10,543 nt of DNA from Gammaproteobacteria bacterium (GTDB lineage Bacteria > Pseudomonadota > Gammaproteobacteria > Magnimaribacterales > TMED112): the NCBI GenBank assembly GCA_002684055.1, contig NYUL01000057.1, positions 4,538 through 15,080 of the forward strand, in the 5' to 3' direction. The notes under the pieces were generated by a model. It worked only from the letters and a program-made list of their open reading frames with translations, had not been told where the DNA came from and searched no databases. How positions within the stretch are numbered: the first letter of the stretch is position 1; every line of letters starts with the position of its first letter. A program made the translations under genes and the position numbers. Positions 1 to 7,218 of this stretch are shown one piece after another.

Positions 1-1094
1 TTATCAGAATCCTCAAATAAGAATCTAGGATCATTATTTAACTCAACAAACAATTCAGCTAGGGGTCTATTTGTGTCATAACCCTCATCAGCAAGGATTC
101 TTTTTATCTCAGATTGAATTTCATCAACAAGCTGTAATCCTAAGTTATGAATTTCATCTGCTGTAAGGTCTGTTGTCGTGAAAATTTGCAGCCTATGCTT
201 ATAGTAGTCTTCTCCATTAGGTAGGCTCCATACCCCATCGTACTCTCTAGCACCAAGAGAATTTGTTTCTATAAGATTTTTTAATTTTGCATAAGATGCT
301 TTAAAGGATCCTATTGAAACTTCTAAATTTTCAAGCATTTCTGCTTTATTCTCGTCAGTAACATCGATATCTTCCAGACCTTCTGCAAAACTTAGGTATA
401 GAGGATGTAGCTCTGTTTTTGTTTCAATTAAAGAGGTAAGTTGCATTAAACTTTTTTCATAAACAAATTTTGGCGAGTAGATTCCTTCATCAGCTCTTCT
501 TTTTTCAAATTCCATCAATTCATCAATTGCTCTTGGAATATCAGAAACTCTTTTGATATAGTCGAGTGCGTCTTTTTTATTTTCTAATCTATGTGTATCG
601 GTCATAAAATTCACGAAATGAAGGTGCGTACCATAAAACTGTATAAAAGGGCCCATGTAATATCTAAAGCTTTCAAATCCTCTTTGTTCGATCCCTGCTG
701 CAAACTTAGCAACCTGTAAATTTAATTTTGCAGACTCTGGAAGTTTTGATTCATCAAAACTATTTAACTTCGAATAATAATTTAAAAATTTTTCATGATT
801 TACATCTCCTTTTGCTAGAGAATAATCATCAAGTTTTTCGTTGTGATTTGTCAGAAAATCTAGCTGATGAAGCCCAAGATCTGTTAATGTTTCAGGATTC
901 TCTAAAATAGGCTCCAGTACTGATTTATCTAAAAATCTATCGAGACTGTTAGTCGCAGGTGTTGCAAGGTCTTTCGCAAAATCTTTGAGCGCCATCTTGG
1001 CAAAAAAAGATGGGTTAAAAGAGATGATCATTAGAAATGCAAACAACAATGCTCCTAATAAAAACCCTCCTATTGATGTAAAAAATCTGATCAT
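1..1094 (-). CDS. DUF885-family membrane-anchored protein, N-terminal part (runs off left edge)
   Basis: Open frame from ATG at 1094 to the window edge, 364 complete codons with no stop, so the C-terminal part is missing. The start has a strong GGAGGA ribosome site six bases upstream and its ATG overlaps the proS stop (ATGA), so translation is probably coupled to proS. Residues about 5-26 form one hydrophobic segment without a clear cleavage site, which suggests a signal anchor with the rest in the periplasm. The stretch at residues 291-320 (LPNGEDYY..R, then TTTDLTADEIHNLGL) matches what I know of DUF885 (PF05960), proteins of roughly 600 residues related to metallopeptidases. The HExxPGH-like motif expected of that family would lie beyond the edge, so catalytic competence cannot be judged. 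The substrate is unknown. Family assignment is fairly confident; peptidase function is inference. Confidence 0.75.
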   Translation of the reverse strand, partial: MIRFFTSIGGFLLGALLFAFLMIISFNPSFFAKMALKDFAKDLATPATNSLDRFLDKSVLEPILENPETLTDLGLHQLDFLTNHNEKLDDYSLAKGDVNHEKFLNYYSKLNSFDESKLPESAKLNLQVAKFAAGIEQRGFESFRYYMGPFIQFYGTHLHFVNFMTDTHRLENKKDALDYIKRVSDIPRAIDELMEFEKRRADEGIYSPKFVYEKSLMQLTSLIETKTELHPLYLSFAEGLEDIDVTDENKAEMLENLEVSIGSFKASYAKLKNLIETNSLGAREYDGVWSLPNGEDYYKHRLQIFTTTDLTADEIHNLGLQLVDEIQSEIKRILADEGYDTNRPLAELFVELNNDPRFLFEDSD

Positions 1095-2362
1095 TTTTTT
1101 TCCTCCAGAATTTGTTTTATCTCATCTATGTTAAGTTCTTGTTTTTCACCAGTAGCTCTAGAAAGAAATTCATATTTATTATTGGCATAATTTCTAGGCC
1201 CTAAAATAATAGAATAAGGTATGCCTAAAATCTCATTGTCTGTAAATTTATTGCCTGCACGAATATCCCTATCATCAAGAATTACGTCATGACCGGCATC
1301 TCTTAATATTTGGTATACACTTTGACACTCTTTTATGACTTCTTCTTTTGATGGATCAAGACATATAACATTCACATGAAAAGGAGCAATGGAGTATGGC
1401 CAAATTATTCCTTTTTCATCATGATTTTGTTCTATTGCAGCAGCAACAATTCTCGAGACACCAATGCCATAGCAACCCATAAATACATTAATATCTGTGC
1501 CCGTTGAATCTTTGATAGTTGCAGACATCTTTTCACTATACTTTTGGCCTAATTGAAAAATATGGCCTACCTCAATACCTCTTTTAATTTGGAGTTTTCC
1601 ATTACCATCTGGAGAATCTGATCCATCTAATTCGCTAGGATCTTTATTGTATTCAAGAACCTCAACATTTGCTGCAAATTCACTAGAATCGCTTATAGCA
1701 AGAAGGTCCTCGCCTGAGTCTGCGATTATATGGAATTCCTCACTTACATCTCCTCCAATATTTCCGGCATCAGCTTTTACTATTCGATAATCTAACCCTA
1801 TTTCATCAAATGTACTGATATAGGCATTTTTCATATTTAAATAGCTATTTTCCATTCCCTTTTCATTGATATCAAAACTATATGCATCTTTCATTAAAAA
1901 TTCTCTAGATCTCATTACGCCAAACCTTGGTCTAATTTCATCTCTAAATTTTGTTTGTATTTGATACATGTTTATAGGCAAATCTTTGTAACTAATTGGA
2001 TAGCTTCTAAATATTTCACACATTATTTCTTCATGTGTTGGGCCAAGAACAAAATCTCTTTGAGATCTATCTTGAAACTTTAATAGTTCCTTACCATATT
2101 GCTCATATCTTTCTGATTCTTTCCAAAGCTCTGCAGGCTGAACCATAGGCATAAGAATTTCTTGTGCGCCATAGTTATTTAGATTGTTGCGAACAATATT
2201 TTCAACTTTTTTAAGAACATTGAGCCCAATAGGAAGCCAATTATAAATGCCAGCAGCAGTTTTTTTAATCATACCACTCCTTATCATTAGCTTATGACTT
2301 GCTAGTTCTGCTTCAGAGGGATCTTGTCTGGTTGTAGGGACGAATAATTTTGAGAAATACAC
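1091..2362 (-). CDS. proS: Prolyl-tRNA synthetase, short form without INS editing domain
   Basis: Class II synthetase charging tRNA-Pro with proline in the cytoplasm. The start is taken as GTG at 2362: a GGAG lies six bases upstream and the resulting N-terminus aligns with E. coli ProS without a gap, whereas the more upstream TTG at 2374 overlaps that GGAG. This gives 423 residues. Visible motifs are GPTHEE at about 107-112, motif 2 FRDEIRPRFGVMR at 139-151, motif 3 GCYGIGVSRIVAAA at about 296-309, then the anticodon-binding domain (LDDRD..AGNKF..). The sequence is of gammaproteobacterial type (SPDGNGKLQIKRGIEVGHIF), but E. coli ProS has 572 residues. The roughly 180-residue INS region between AANIEL and SPDG is replaced here by about 17 residues. 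INS hydrolyses mischarged Ala-tRNA-Pro, so this enzyme should lack that cis-editing. The gene is the first of a minus-strand pair with the DUF885 gene. Confidence 0.95.
   Translation of the reverse strand: MYFSKLFVPTTRQDPSEAELASHKLMIRSGMIKKTAAGIYNWLPIGLNVLKKVENIVRNNLNNYGAQEILMPMVQPAELWKESERYEQYGKELLKFQDRSQRDFVLGPTHEEIMCEIFRSYPISYKDLPINMYQIQTKFRDEIRPRFGVMRSREFLMKDAYSFDINEKGMENSYLNMKNAYISTFDEIGLDYRIVKADAGNIGGDVSEEFHIIADSGEDLLAISDSSEFAANVEVLEYNKDPSELDGSDSPDGNGKLQIKRGIEVGHIFQLGQKYSEKMSATIKDSTGTDINVFMGCYGIGVSRIVAAAIEQNHDEKGIIWPYSIAPFHVNVICLDPSKEEVIKECQSVYQILRDAGHDVILDDRDIRAGNKFTDNEILGIPYSIILGPRNYANNKYEFLSRATGEKQELNIDEIKQILEEKK
1101..1106 (-). promoter_or_regulatory. Ribosome binding site of the DUF885 gene
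   Basis: GGAGGA on the minus strand, six A bases before the ATG at 1094. It lies inside the last codons of proS. Together with the ATGA overlap it supports this start and efficient translation of the downstream gene from the same message. Confidence 0.75.
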
Positions 2363-2404
2363 TATAATCTCCAAAATTAATTATATGGTAATTTAGTAAG
2401 GAAT
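2363..2404. promoter_or_regulatory. Compact divergent promoter region between proS and the fmdB-like gene
   Basis: Only 42 A+T-rich bases separate two divergent starts, and they must hold or overlap signals for both directions. On the minus strand 2385-2380 reads TATAAT, a perfect -10 hexamer, but no convincing -35 is visible 16-18 bases upstream, and its leader before GTG would be only about 11 bases. On the plus strand TATATG at 2382-2387 is a weak -10 candidate, and AAGGA (2398-2402) sits very close to the ATG at 2405. Promoters may extend into the neighbouring coding regions. Confidence 0.35.
2369..2372 (-). promoter_or_regulatory. Ribosome binding site deciding the GTG start of proS
   Basis: GGAG on the minus strand followed by ATTATA and then GTG at 2362. 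The six-base spacing and the protein alignment both favour GTG over the in-frame TTG at 2374, which would place the start codon on top of this site. Confidence 0.65.
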
Positions 2405-2650
2405 ATGCCCATTTACGAGTATTATTGCGAAGTATGTAATTCTAATTTTGAAGTTTTTCAAAAAATGGATGAAAAACCTTTAAAAGAGTGCATTAAATGT
2501 AACAAATCTACTAAAGTGGTAAAATTACTTTCTGCTCCAGGTTTTAGATTAAAAGGTAGTGGCTGGGATGAGACAGATTTTAAGGATAAGAATAAAAAAA
2601 ATGTTCATAGGACAGATAATTCAAACAAAAAATTAAAAAAGGATAATTAA
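2405..2650 (+). CDS. FmdB-type zinc ribbon protein
   Basis: Protein of 81 residues starting MPIYEYYCEVC, the standard N-terminus of FmdB/CxxC_CxxC_SSSS regulatory-type proteins. Four cysteines at 8, 11, 29 and 32 form two CxxC pairs suited to bind one zinc ion. After about residue 45 (APGFRLKGSGW) comes a hydrophilic, lysine- and asparagine-rich tail typical of the family and probably disordered. The biochemical role is not established; the family was named from a putative regulator of formamidase. A copy directly upstream of aspS is common in gammaproteobacteria. It is the first gene of the long plus-strand train, with a 6-base gap to aspS. Confidence 0.85.
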   Translation: MPIYEYYCEVCNSNFEVFQKMDEKPLKECIKCNKSTKVVKLLSAPGFRLKGSGWDETDFKDKNKKNVHRTDNSNKKLKKDN

Positions 2651-2656
2651 CAGATA

Positions 2657-4417
2657 ATGAGAACAAATCACTGCGGAAAACTTAACAAAGATCATCTAAA
2701 TAAAGAAGTAACAATTTGTGGCTGGATTCATCGAAGACGAGACCACGGTGGCGTAATATTTCTTGATGTCAGAGACACAACTGGCATTGTTCAGGTAGTA
2801 GTTAATCCAGAATATGAACAAGCATTTAAGATTGCTGATGAGATAAGATCTGAATATGTGATAAAGGCTACTGGCTTGGTTGAAGGCAGGCCTGCTGATT
2901 CTCAAAATGAACAACTAACAACTGGTGAGATTGAAATAAAGAGCACTTCAATAGAGCTCTTAAATACTGCTGATACTCCAGCTTTCCCTCTAGACCAATC
3001 TTCAGAGGTTGGAGAAGATGTAAGATTAAAAAATAGGACTCTGGATCTAAGAAGGCCTGAAATGCAAAATAATTTAAGACTGAAATCTCAACTAACTAAA
3101 TCTATAAGAGATTATCTGGAAAATAATAATTTTGTAGATATTGAGACACCTATATTGACTAAAGCCACTCCAGAAGGTGCAAGAGATTATTTGGTACCAA
3201 GCAGAACCTCACCAGGAAACTTTTTTGCGCTACCCCAATCTCCACAACTGTTTAAACAGATGCTAATGATTTCTGGTTTTGACAGATATTATCAAATTGC
3301 TAGATGTTTTAGAGATGAAGACTTAAGAGCTGATAGACAGCCAGAGTTTTCTCAGATTGATATAGAAGCTTCCTTTGTTGAGGAATCAGATATCATGGAA
3401 CTTGCAGAAAAAATGATCACTGAGTCATTCAAAAAGTTGCTTGATGTTGAGTTAGGGACAGTGCCAAAAATAAAGTGGGACAAAGCTATGGAAGAGTATG
3501 GATGTGATAAGCCAGATCTTAGAAATCCTTTAAAATTAGTTGAACTATCAGATATTTTTAAATCTGAAGAATTCAAAGTTTTTTCAGATCCTGCCAATGA
3601 TAAAAATTCAAGAATAGCAGCACTTGTTGTGCCTGAAGGTGAAAAGATTGGAAGAGGGCAGATTGATAGGTATACAGACTTCGTTAAAGAATTTGGTGCT
3701 AAGGGTTTGGCATACATAAGGGTTGAAGGTGAAGATCATACCGGGCTGTCATCTCCAATACTTAAATATCTATCAGAAGATTGCTTAAAAAATATATTAT
3801 TAAATCTAAACGTAACTAAAGGAGATCTCATATTTTTTGGAGCAGGTAAGGCAAAAGTTGTTAACGACTATATGAGTAGGTTAATAACAAGATTAGGAAG
3901 TGATCTAGGTGTTCTAAAGAATGGTTATGCAGCTTGCTGGGTTACAGATTTTCCAATGTTTGAGGAAGCATCAGATGGATCTTTGACATCATTACACCAT
4001 CCATTCACCTCACCAGTTGAATCAAATGTTGAGGAATTAATGAAGCTAAGCCCACTTGAAATCAACTCAAAAGCTTATGACATGGTAGTTAATGGAATTG
4101 AAATAGGTGGCGGCTCTGTAAGAATACATAGAAAAGAAATGCAGGAAAAAGTTTTTGATTTACTTGGTTTGTCGCAAAAAGAAGCTCAACAAAAATTTGG
4201 ATTTTTTCTCAAGACTCTTACATCAGGCTGCCCACCTCATGGCGGGATAGCATTTGGCTTAGATAGATTAGCAATGATAATGGTTGGAGCTGATTCAATA
4301 AGAGATGTTATAGCCTTCCCAAAAACCCAATCTGCAGTTTGTTTACTTACCGAGGCACCAGGCTCAGTTAAAGATGAAAGTCTTGATGAGCTGCATATTT
4401 TAAGAAAGGAGGATTGA
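2657..4417 (+). CDS. aspS: Aspartyl-tRNA synthetase, possibly non-discriminating
   Basis: Class IIb synthetase of 586 residues (E. coli 590), complete. It charges tRNA-Asp, and in non-discriminating forms also tRNA-Asn, with aspartate. The order is an N-terminal OB-fold anticodon-binding domain (residues about 1-105), the catalytic core with PTPEGARDYLVPSR and FALPQSPQLFKQ, motif 2 CFRDEDLRADRQPEF at 217-231, the bacterial GAD insertion at about 290-410, and motif 3 GIAFGLDR ending at Arg537. The OB fold carries WIHRRRDHGG with His30 rather than the leucine seen in E. coli-type enzymes. The Pseudomonas enzyme, which is non-discriminating, has histidine there, so misacylation of tRNA-Asn is possible; this is inference. 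The ribosome site is weak (AAGGA about 14 bases upstream), and translation may depend on the upstream fmdB-like gene. The end of the gene carries the yebC ribosome site. Confidence 0.98.
   Translation: MRTNHCGKLNKDHLNKEVTICGWIHRRRDHGGVIFLDVRDTTGIVQVVVNPEYEQAFKIADEIRSEYVIKATGLVEGRPADSQNEQLTTGEIEIKSTSIELLNTADTPAFPLDQSSEVGEDVRLKNRTLDLRRPEMQNNLRLKSQLTKSIRDYLENNNFVDIETPILTKATPEGARDYLVPSRTSPGNFFALPQSPQLFKQMLMISGFDRYYQIARCFRDEDLRADRQPEFSQIDIEASFVEESDIMELAEKMITESFKKLLDVELGTVPKIKWDKAMEEYGCDKPDLRNPLKLVELSDIFKSEEFKVFSDPANDKNSRIAALVVPEGEKIGRGQIDRYTDFVKEFGAKGLAYIRVEGEDHTGLSSPILKYLSEDCLKNILLNLNVTKGDLIFFGAGKAKVVNDYMSRLITRLGSDLGVLKNGYAACWVTDFPMFEEASDGSLTSLHHPFTSPVESNVEELMKLSPLEINSKAYDMVVNGIEIGGGSVRIHRKEMQEKVFDLLGLSQKEAQQKFGFFLKTLTSGCPPHGGIAFGLDRLAMIMVGADSIRDVIAFPKTQSAVCLLTEAPGSVKDESLDELHILRKED
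4405..4412 (+). promoter_or_regulatory. Ribosome binding site of yebC
   Basis: AAAGGAGG inside the last codons of aspS, six bases before the yebC ATG. It is the strongest Shine-Dalgarno sequence in the plus-strand gene train and contrasts with the near absence of such sites at several later genes. Confidence 0.75.
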
Positions 4418-4418
4418 A

Positions 4419-5159
4419 ATGGCAGGTCATTCAAAATGGGCAAACATAAAACATAGAAAGGCAAGACAGGATGCAAAAAGGGGTGCAGTTTTTACCAAAA
4501 TTATTAGAGAATTAACTGTAGCTGCAAAAGATGGCGGCCCAATAATTGAGGATAACCCAAGACTCAGATTAGCCTATGATAAGGCTCTTTCTGCCAATAT
4601 GACTAAAGACACTATAAATAGAGCAATACAAAGAGGTGCTGGTGGTCAAGAAGGTCAAAATCTAGAAGAAGTAATTTATGAAGGTTACGCACCAGGAGGC
4701 GTGGCAGTTTTTATAAAAACTTTAACTGATAATAAAAATAGGACAGTTTCAGAAATACGACATGCATTCACGAAATATGGAGGAAATCTAGGTACCTCGG
4801 GAAGTGTAGCGTATCTTTTTGAAGCAAAAGGGAAAATATTGGTTGATGCAGACTTATCAAATGAAGTGTTATATGACATAGCTGCTGAAAATGGAGCTAA
4901 CGATATTAATGAACTAGAAGAGGGCAAAACTGAACTTGTTTGTGATCCAAAAGACTTATCAAGCTTGAAAGAAAAGGTAGAGTCAGGTAATTTTAAAGTT
5001 GAAGCATCAGAAATTATAATGGAGGCTGAAACAAATATTGCTTTAGATTCAGAGCAATCAGAAAAAAACATGAAATTAACTGATGCAATTGAGGATTTAG
5101 ATGATGTTCAAGAAGTATTTACTAATGCTGACTTGGATGAGTCAGTATTTACAGCATGA
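4419..5159 (+). CDS. yebC: YebC/TACO1-family translation or transcription regulator
   Basis: Complete 246-residue protein, the usual length. It begins MAGHSKWANIKHRKARQDA, the family hallmark, followed by the helical N-terminal domain (KRGAVFTKIIRELTVAAKDG), the TKDTINRAIQRG motif, and the conserved YEGYAPGGVA and NRTVSEIRHAF..GGNLGTSGSV segments of domains II and III. Family members have been described as DNA-binding regulators (PmpR in Pseudomonas) and, more recently, as translation factors that help ribosomes through difficult motifs such as polyproline. The gene starts one base after the aspS stop behind a strong ribosome site. Its stop overlaps the next start by four bases (ATGA at 5156). 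In many gammaproteobacteria the next gene is ruvC; here it is not. Confidence 0.97.
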   Translation: MAGHSKWANIKHRKARQDAKRGAVFTKIIRELTVAAKDGGPIIEDNPRLRLAYDKALSANMTKDTINRAIQRGAGGQEGQNLEEVIYEGYAPGGVAVFIKTLTDNKNRTVSEIRHAFTKYGGNLGTSGSVAYLFEAKGKILVDADLSNEVLYDIAAENGANDINELEEGKTELVCDPKDLSSLKEKVESGNFKVEASEIIMEAETNIALDSEQSEKNMKLTDAIEDLDDVQEVFTNADLDESVFTA

Positions 5160-5563
5160 CTATTAATCAAAGAAAAAAAGGCCATGATTTTGAACGAAAA
5201 ATAGCCAAAAAACTCCAAGAGGACCTAAATCTTGCAAAACCTGTGAGACGAATACTTAGTCAATACCAAGAAAAAAATCATCCTGACTTGAAGCTGGGTA
5301 GATGGAACATTGAATGCAAGGCATATAAAAAGGGTTTTGAGCCAGCCACTTCTTGGTGGAAGCAAGTTTTAGGGGTTACAAAAGAGGGAGAATTTCCAGC
5401 TCTCATATACAAATTTGATAACAAGCCGATCAGAGTGAGAATTAAGGCAAAAAACCTTAATGAGAAGCTTGCAGATGAGACAAAAATCGTTGATCTCAAT
5501 TGGGAAAGTTTTATGTACTTGATTGATCAAATGTATCAAGAAGATTTAGAGGGTCATAGATAA
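5156..5563 (+). CDS. PDDEXK-fold nuclease-like protein in the ruvCAB position
   Basis: Small basic protein of 135 residues. Its residue pattern fits the PD-(D/E)XK nuclease fold seen in archaeal Hjc and phage Holliday-junction-type resolvases: GHDFERKIAKKL with Glu13, PVRRI with Arg31-Arg32, HPDL with Asp44, WNIECK with Glu53 and Lys55, then a WWKQ segment with Gln70. The predicted active site is Glu13, Asp44, Glu53, Lys55 binding a divalent metal; this is read from spacing, without structural support. The gene overlaps yebC by four bases and tolQ by one (TAATG), so it is embedded in the train and no insertion scars are visible. It occupies the place where ruvC-ruvA-ruvB-ybgC often lie. A role as a junction resolvase is a hypothesis from fold and position. 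A phage-derived or repair nuclease of other specificity is equally possible. No transposase or phage neighbours are visible. Confidence 0.75.
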   Translation: MTINQRKKGHDFERKIAKKLQEDLNLAKPVRRILSQYQEKNHPDLKLGRWNIECKAYKKGFEPATSWWKQVLGVTKEGEFPALIYKFDNKPIRVRIKAKNLNEKLADETKIVDLNWESFMYLIDQMYQEDLEGHR

Positions 5564-6210
5564 TGGATTTCGATGCCTTAGAGTTACTATTGCAAGCATC
5601 ACTTCCAGTTCAAATAATTCTTGGAATCTTAGTATTAGCTTCTGTAATTTCTTGGGTACTTATATTTGAGAAATACTTTACGTTATCAAGATCTACCGAT
5701 ACTTCTCATGATCTAGAAGATAGGTTCTGGGAAGGCGAAAAAATAGATGACCTTTATCTTTCTCTAAAGGAAAAAGATATCAGTGAACTTGAGACTTCTG
5801 AGTTAATTTTTGTTTCAACTTATGACAGTTTGAAATCTGGTAAAAATTCTTCAGAAAATATTGATTCAACAGAAAGACTAATTCGAGTGGTAGTAAATAG
5901 AGAGGAAGAGAGGTTGTCTAAAAATTTATCCTTGCTTGCCACAATAAGCTCTAGTGCTCCTTATATAGGTTTGCTGGGTACTGTTATTGGTATAATTAAT
6001 GCCTTCCAAGGGCTATCTACTACTGCACAATTAACATTAAGTTCAGTTGCCCCTGGTATTTCAGAAGCTTTAGTTGCAACTGCAGTTGGTTTATTGGCCG
6101 CGATACCAGCTTTAATTGCCTATAACCAATTTTCAAAAAAACTAGATAATCTTATTAATGGTTCATTGGCTTTTGCAGAGCAATTAATAATTCAAATTAG
6201 CAAAAAATAG
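5563..6210 (+). CDS. tolQ: Tol-Pal system proton channel subunit TolQ
   Basis: Inner-membrane protein of 215 residues (E. coli 230) of the TolQ/ExbB/MotA family. With TolR it converts the proton gradient into movement of TolA during outer-membrane constriction at division. Three hydrophobic segments are visible: about 16-36, 126-148 (containing APYIGLLGTVIGII) and 163-187 (SEALVATAVGLLAAIPALIAY). The cytoplasmic loop between the first two is hydrophilic, as in the family. Adjacent tolRAB-pal separates it from exbB. The start ATG shares a base with the stop of the upstream nuclease gene, and a GAGG lies ten bases before it. The ybgC gene that normally precedes tolQ is absent. Confidence 0.95.
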   Translation: MDFDALELLLQASLPVQIILGILVLASVISWVLIFEKYFTLSRSTDTSHDLEDRFWEGEKIDDLYLSLKEKDISELETSELIFVSTYDSLKSGKNSSENIDSTERLIRVVVNREEERLSKNLSLLATISSSAPYIGLLGTVIGIINAFQGLSTTAQLTLSSVAPGISEALVATAVGLLAAIPALIAYNQFSKKLDNLINGSLAFAEQLIIQISKK

Positions 6211-6214
6211 TCAT

Positions 6215-6634
6215 ATGCTTTTAGAAAAAAGAAGCAGATCATCCAAAGTAATAAATGAAATTAATGTAGTTCCCTATGTTGATATTATGCTTGTCTTATT
6301 AGTAATTTTCATGGTTGTGGCACCTTTGGCCGTTCAAGGTCTAGACATCAACCTTCCTAATGCCCAAGCTGAAGAAATTGAATTAGAGAATACACAACCT
6401 TTCATCATAGATGTTAATGAAAAAGGCAATTATTTCATTGAGGAAGATGGTGACAATGTCCAAGTCTCTCTAGGGTTTATAGAGGATAGGTTTTCAAAAA
6501 TTATAAAAATTAATCCAGATATAGAAATCATAGTTAGGGGAGATCAGAATACCTCATACCAGTCTATAGCAGAGCTTTTAAGTGTCTTACAAGCAAATGG
6601 AGCAAATAACTTTTCTTTAGCTACACAACCATGA
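6215..6634 (+). CDS. tolR: Tol-Pal system protein TolR
   Basis: Protein of 139 residues (E. coli 142) with a short cytoplasmic N-terminus, INVVPYVDIMLVLLVIFMVV, one transmembrane segment at about 21-40 and a periplasmic ExbD/TolR domain. Asp23 corresponds to the membrane aspartate that carries protons in TolR and is at the same residue number as in E. coli. The C-terminal region (IKINPDIEIIVRGDQNTSYQ) matches the periplasmic fold that binds peptidoglycan when activated. It begins four bases after tolQ with no clear ribosome site and overlaps tolA by four bases (ATGA). Confidence 0.95.
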   Translation: MLLEKRSRSSKVINEINVVPYVDIMLVLLVIFMVVAPLAVQGLDINLPNAQAEEIELENTQPFIIDVNEKGNYFIEEDGDNVQVSLGFIEDRFSKIIKINPDIEIIVRGDQNTSYQSIAELLSVLQANGANNFSLATQP

Positions 6635-7218
6635 TTAAGTGGGTAACAGCCTTTTTATTTTCAATACTTGTGCATGTAGGAATTTTCTTTGGATACACCA
6701 TTTTTTCATCTGAACAAACTGAGACAACTAAAAGAAAAATTACAAATGTAAATTTTTTAGATAAACCAGCTATCCAAGAAGTTGAGATAAAAAAAACTAC
6801 TATAGCTGAATCAAAAGCGGATATAAGCACCGAAAGCAATGAGGCACCAGAAGAGGTTAAAAAAGAAATCAAAAACCTTGATGAATATCTTGAGCAAGAG
6901 GACATGCAGAATAAGAATGACTTTGCACTAGATATCGTTGAACAAATCAGTGCTAAAGTGATCAAAGACATCGAGAACTTATGGATAAGGCCAAATAATA
7001 CTTCAAATGGAATGTTTGTTGACTTTAATTTAAGGCTCAATAGAGTTGGACTAATTGAAAATATTGAAATGAAAAGATCAAGTGGAGATGAGACTTTTGA
7101 CAGGGCAGCTTTAAATGCAATTAGAAAATATAAGCGTATAAATTATATAAAAAATGTTGATGAAGAAGTATTTCAAAGTTATTTTGCAAACTTTACTCTA
7201 AGATTTAAACCGCTATGA
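6631..7218 (+). CDS. tolA: TolA, short form, inner-membrane-anchored energy transducer
   Basis: Protein of 195 residues, less than half of E. coli TolA (421). The N-terminal segment at about 5-25 is a single transmembrane helix. In E. coli TolA the S-x3-H-x6-L-x3-S pattern contacts TolQ/R; here Ser11, His15 and Ser26 match and Tyr22 takes the leucine position. A charged linker (about 30-103, Glu/Lys rich) replaces the long alanine- and lysine-rich helix that spans the periplasm. The C-terminal domain (about 104-195: AKVIKDIENLW, then VDFNLRLNRVGLIENI..SSGDETFDRAAL..AI, ending FTLRFKPL) is the TonB/TolA-like domain that meets TolB and Pal. The cysteine pair of E. coli domain III is absent. The gene overlaps tolR and tolB by four bases each and no Shine-Dalgarno is visible, so reinitiation is likely. 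Confidence 0.88.
   Translation: MIKWVTAFLFSILVHVGIFFGYTIFSSEQTETTKRKITNVNFLDKPAIQEVEIKKTTIAESKADISTESNEAPEEVKKEIKNLDEYLEQEDMQNKNDFALDIVEQISAKVIKDIENLWIRPNNTSNGMFVDFNLRLNRVGLIENIEMKRSSGDETFDRAALNAIRKYKRINYIKNVDEEVFQSYFANFTLRFKPL

Noticed and set aside
728..910. Plus-strand open frame of 60 codons
   Set aside because: It is antisense to the continuous DUF885 reading frame and has no ribosome site or family resemblance.
3352..5499. Several minus-strand open frames of 73-128 codons across aspS, yebC and the nuclease gene
   Set aside because: They lie opposite well-supported genes and their serine- and phenylalanine-rich content is what antisense translation of A+T-rich genes gives.
6621..7040. 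Minus-strand open frame of 139 codons opposite tolA
   Set aside because: It is the antisense of tolA, whose anchor and C-terminal domain are clear, and it has no independent support.
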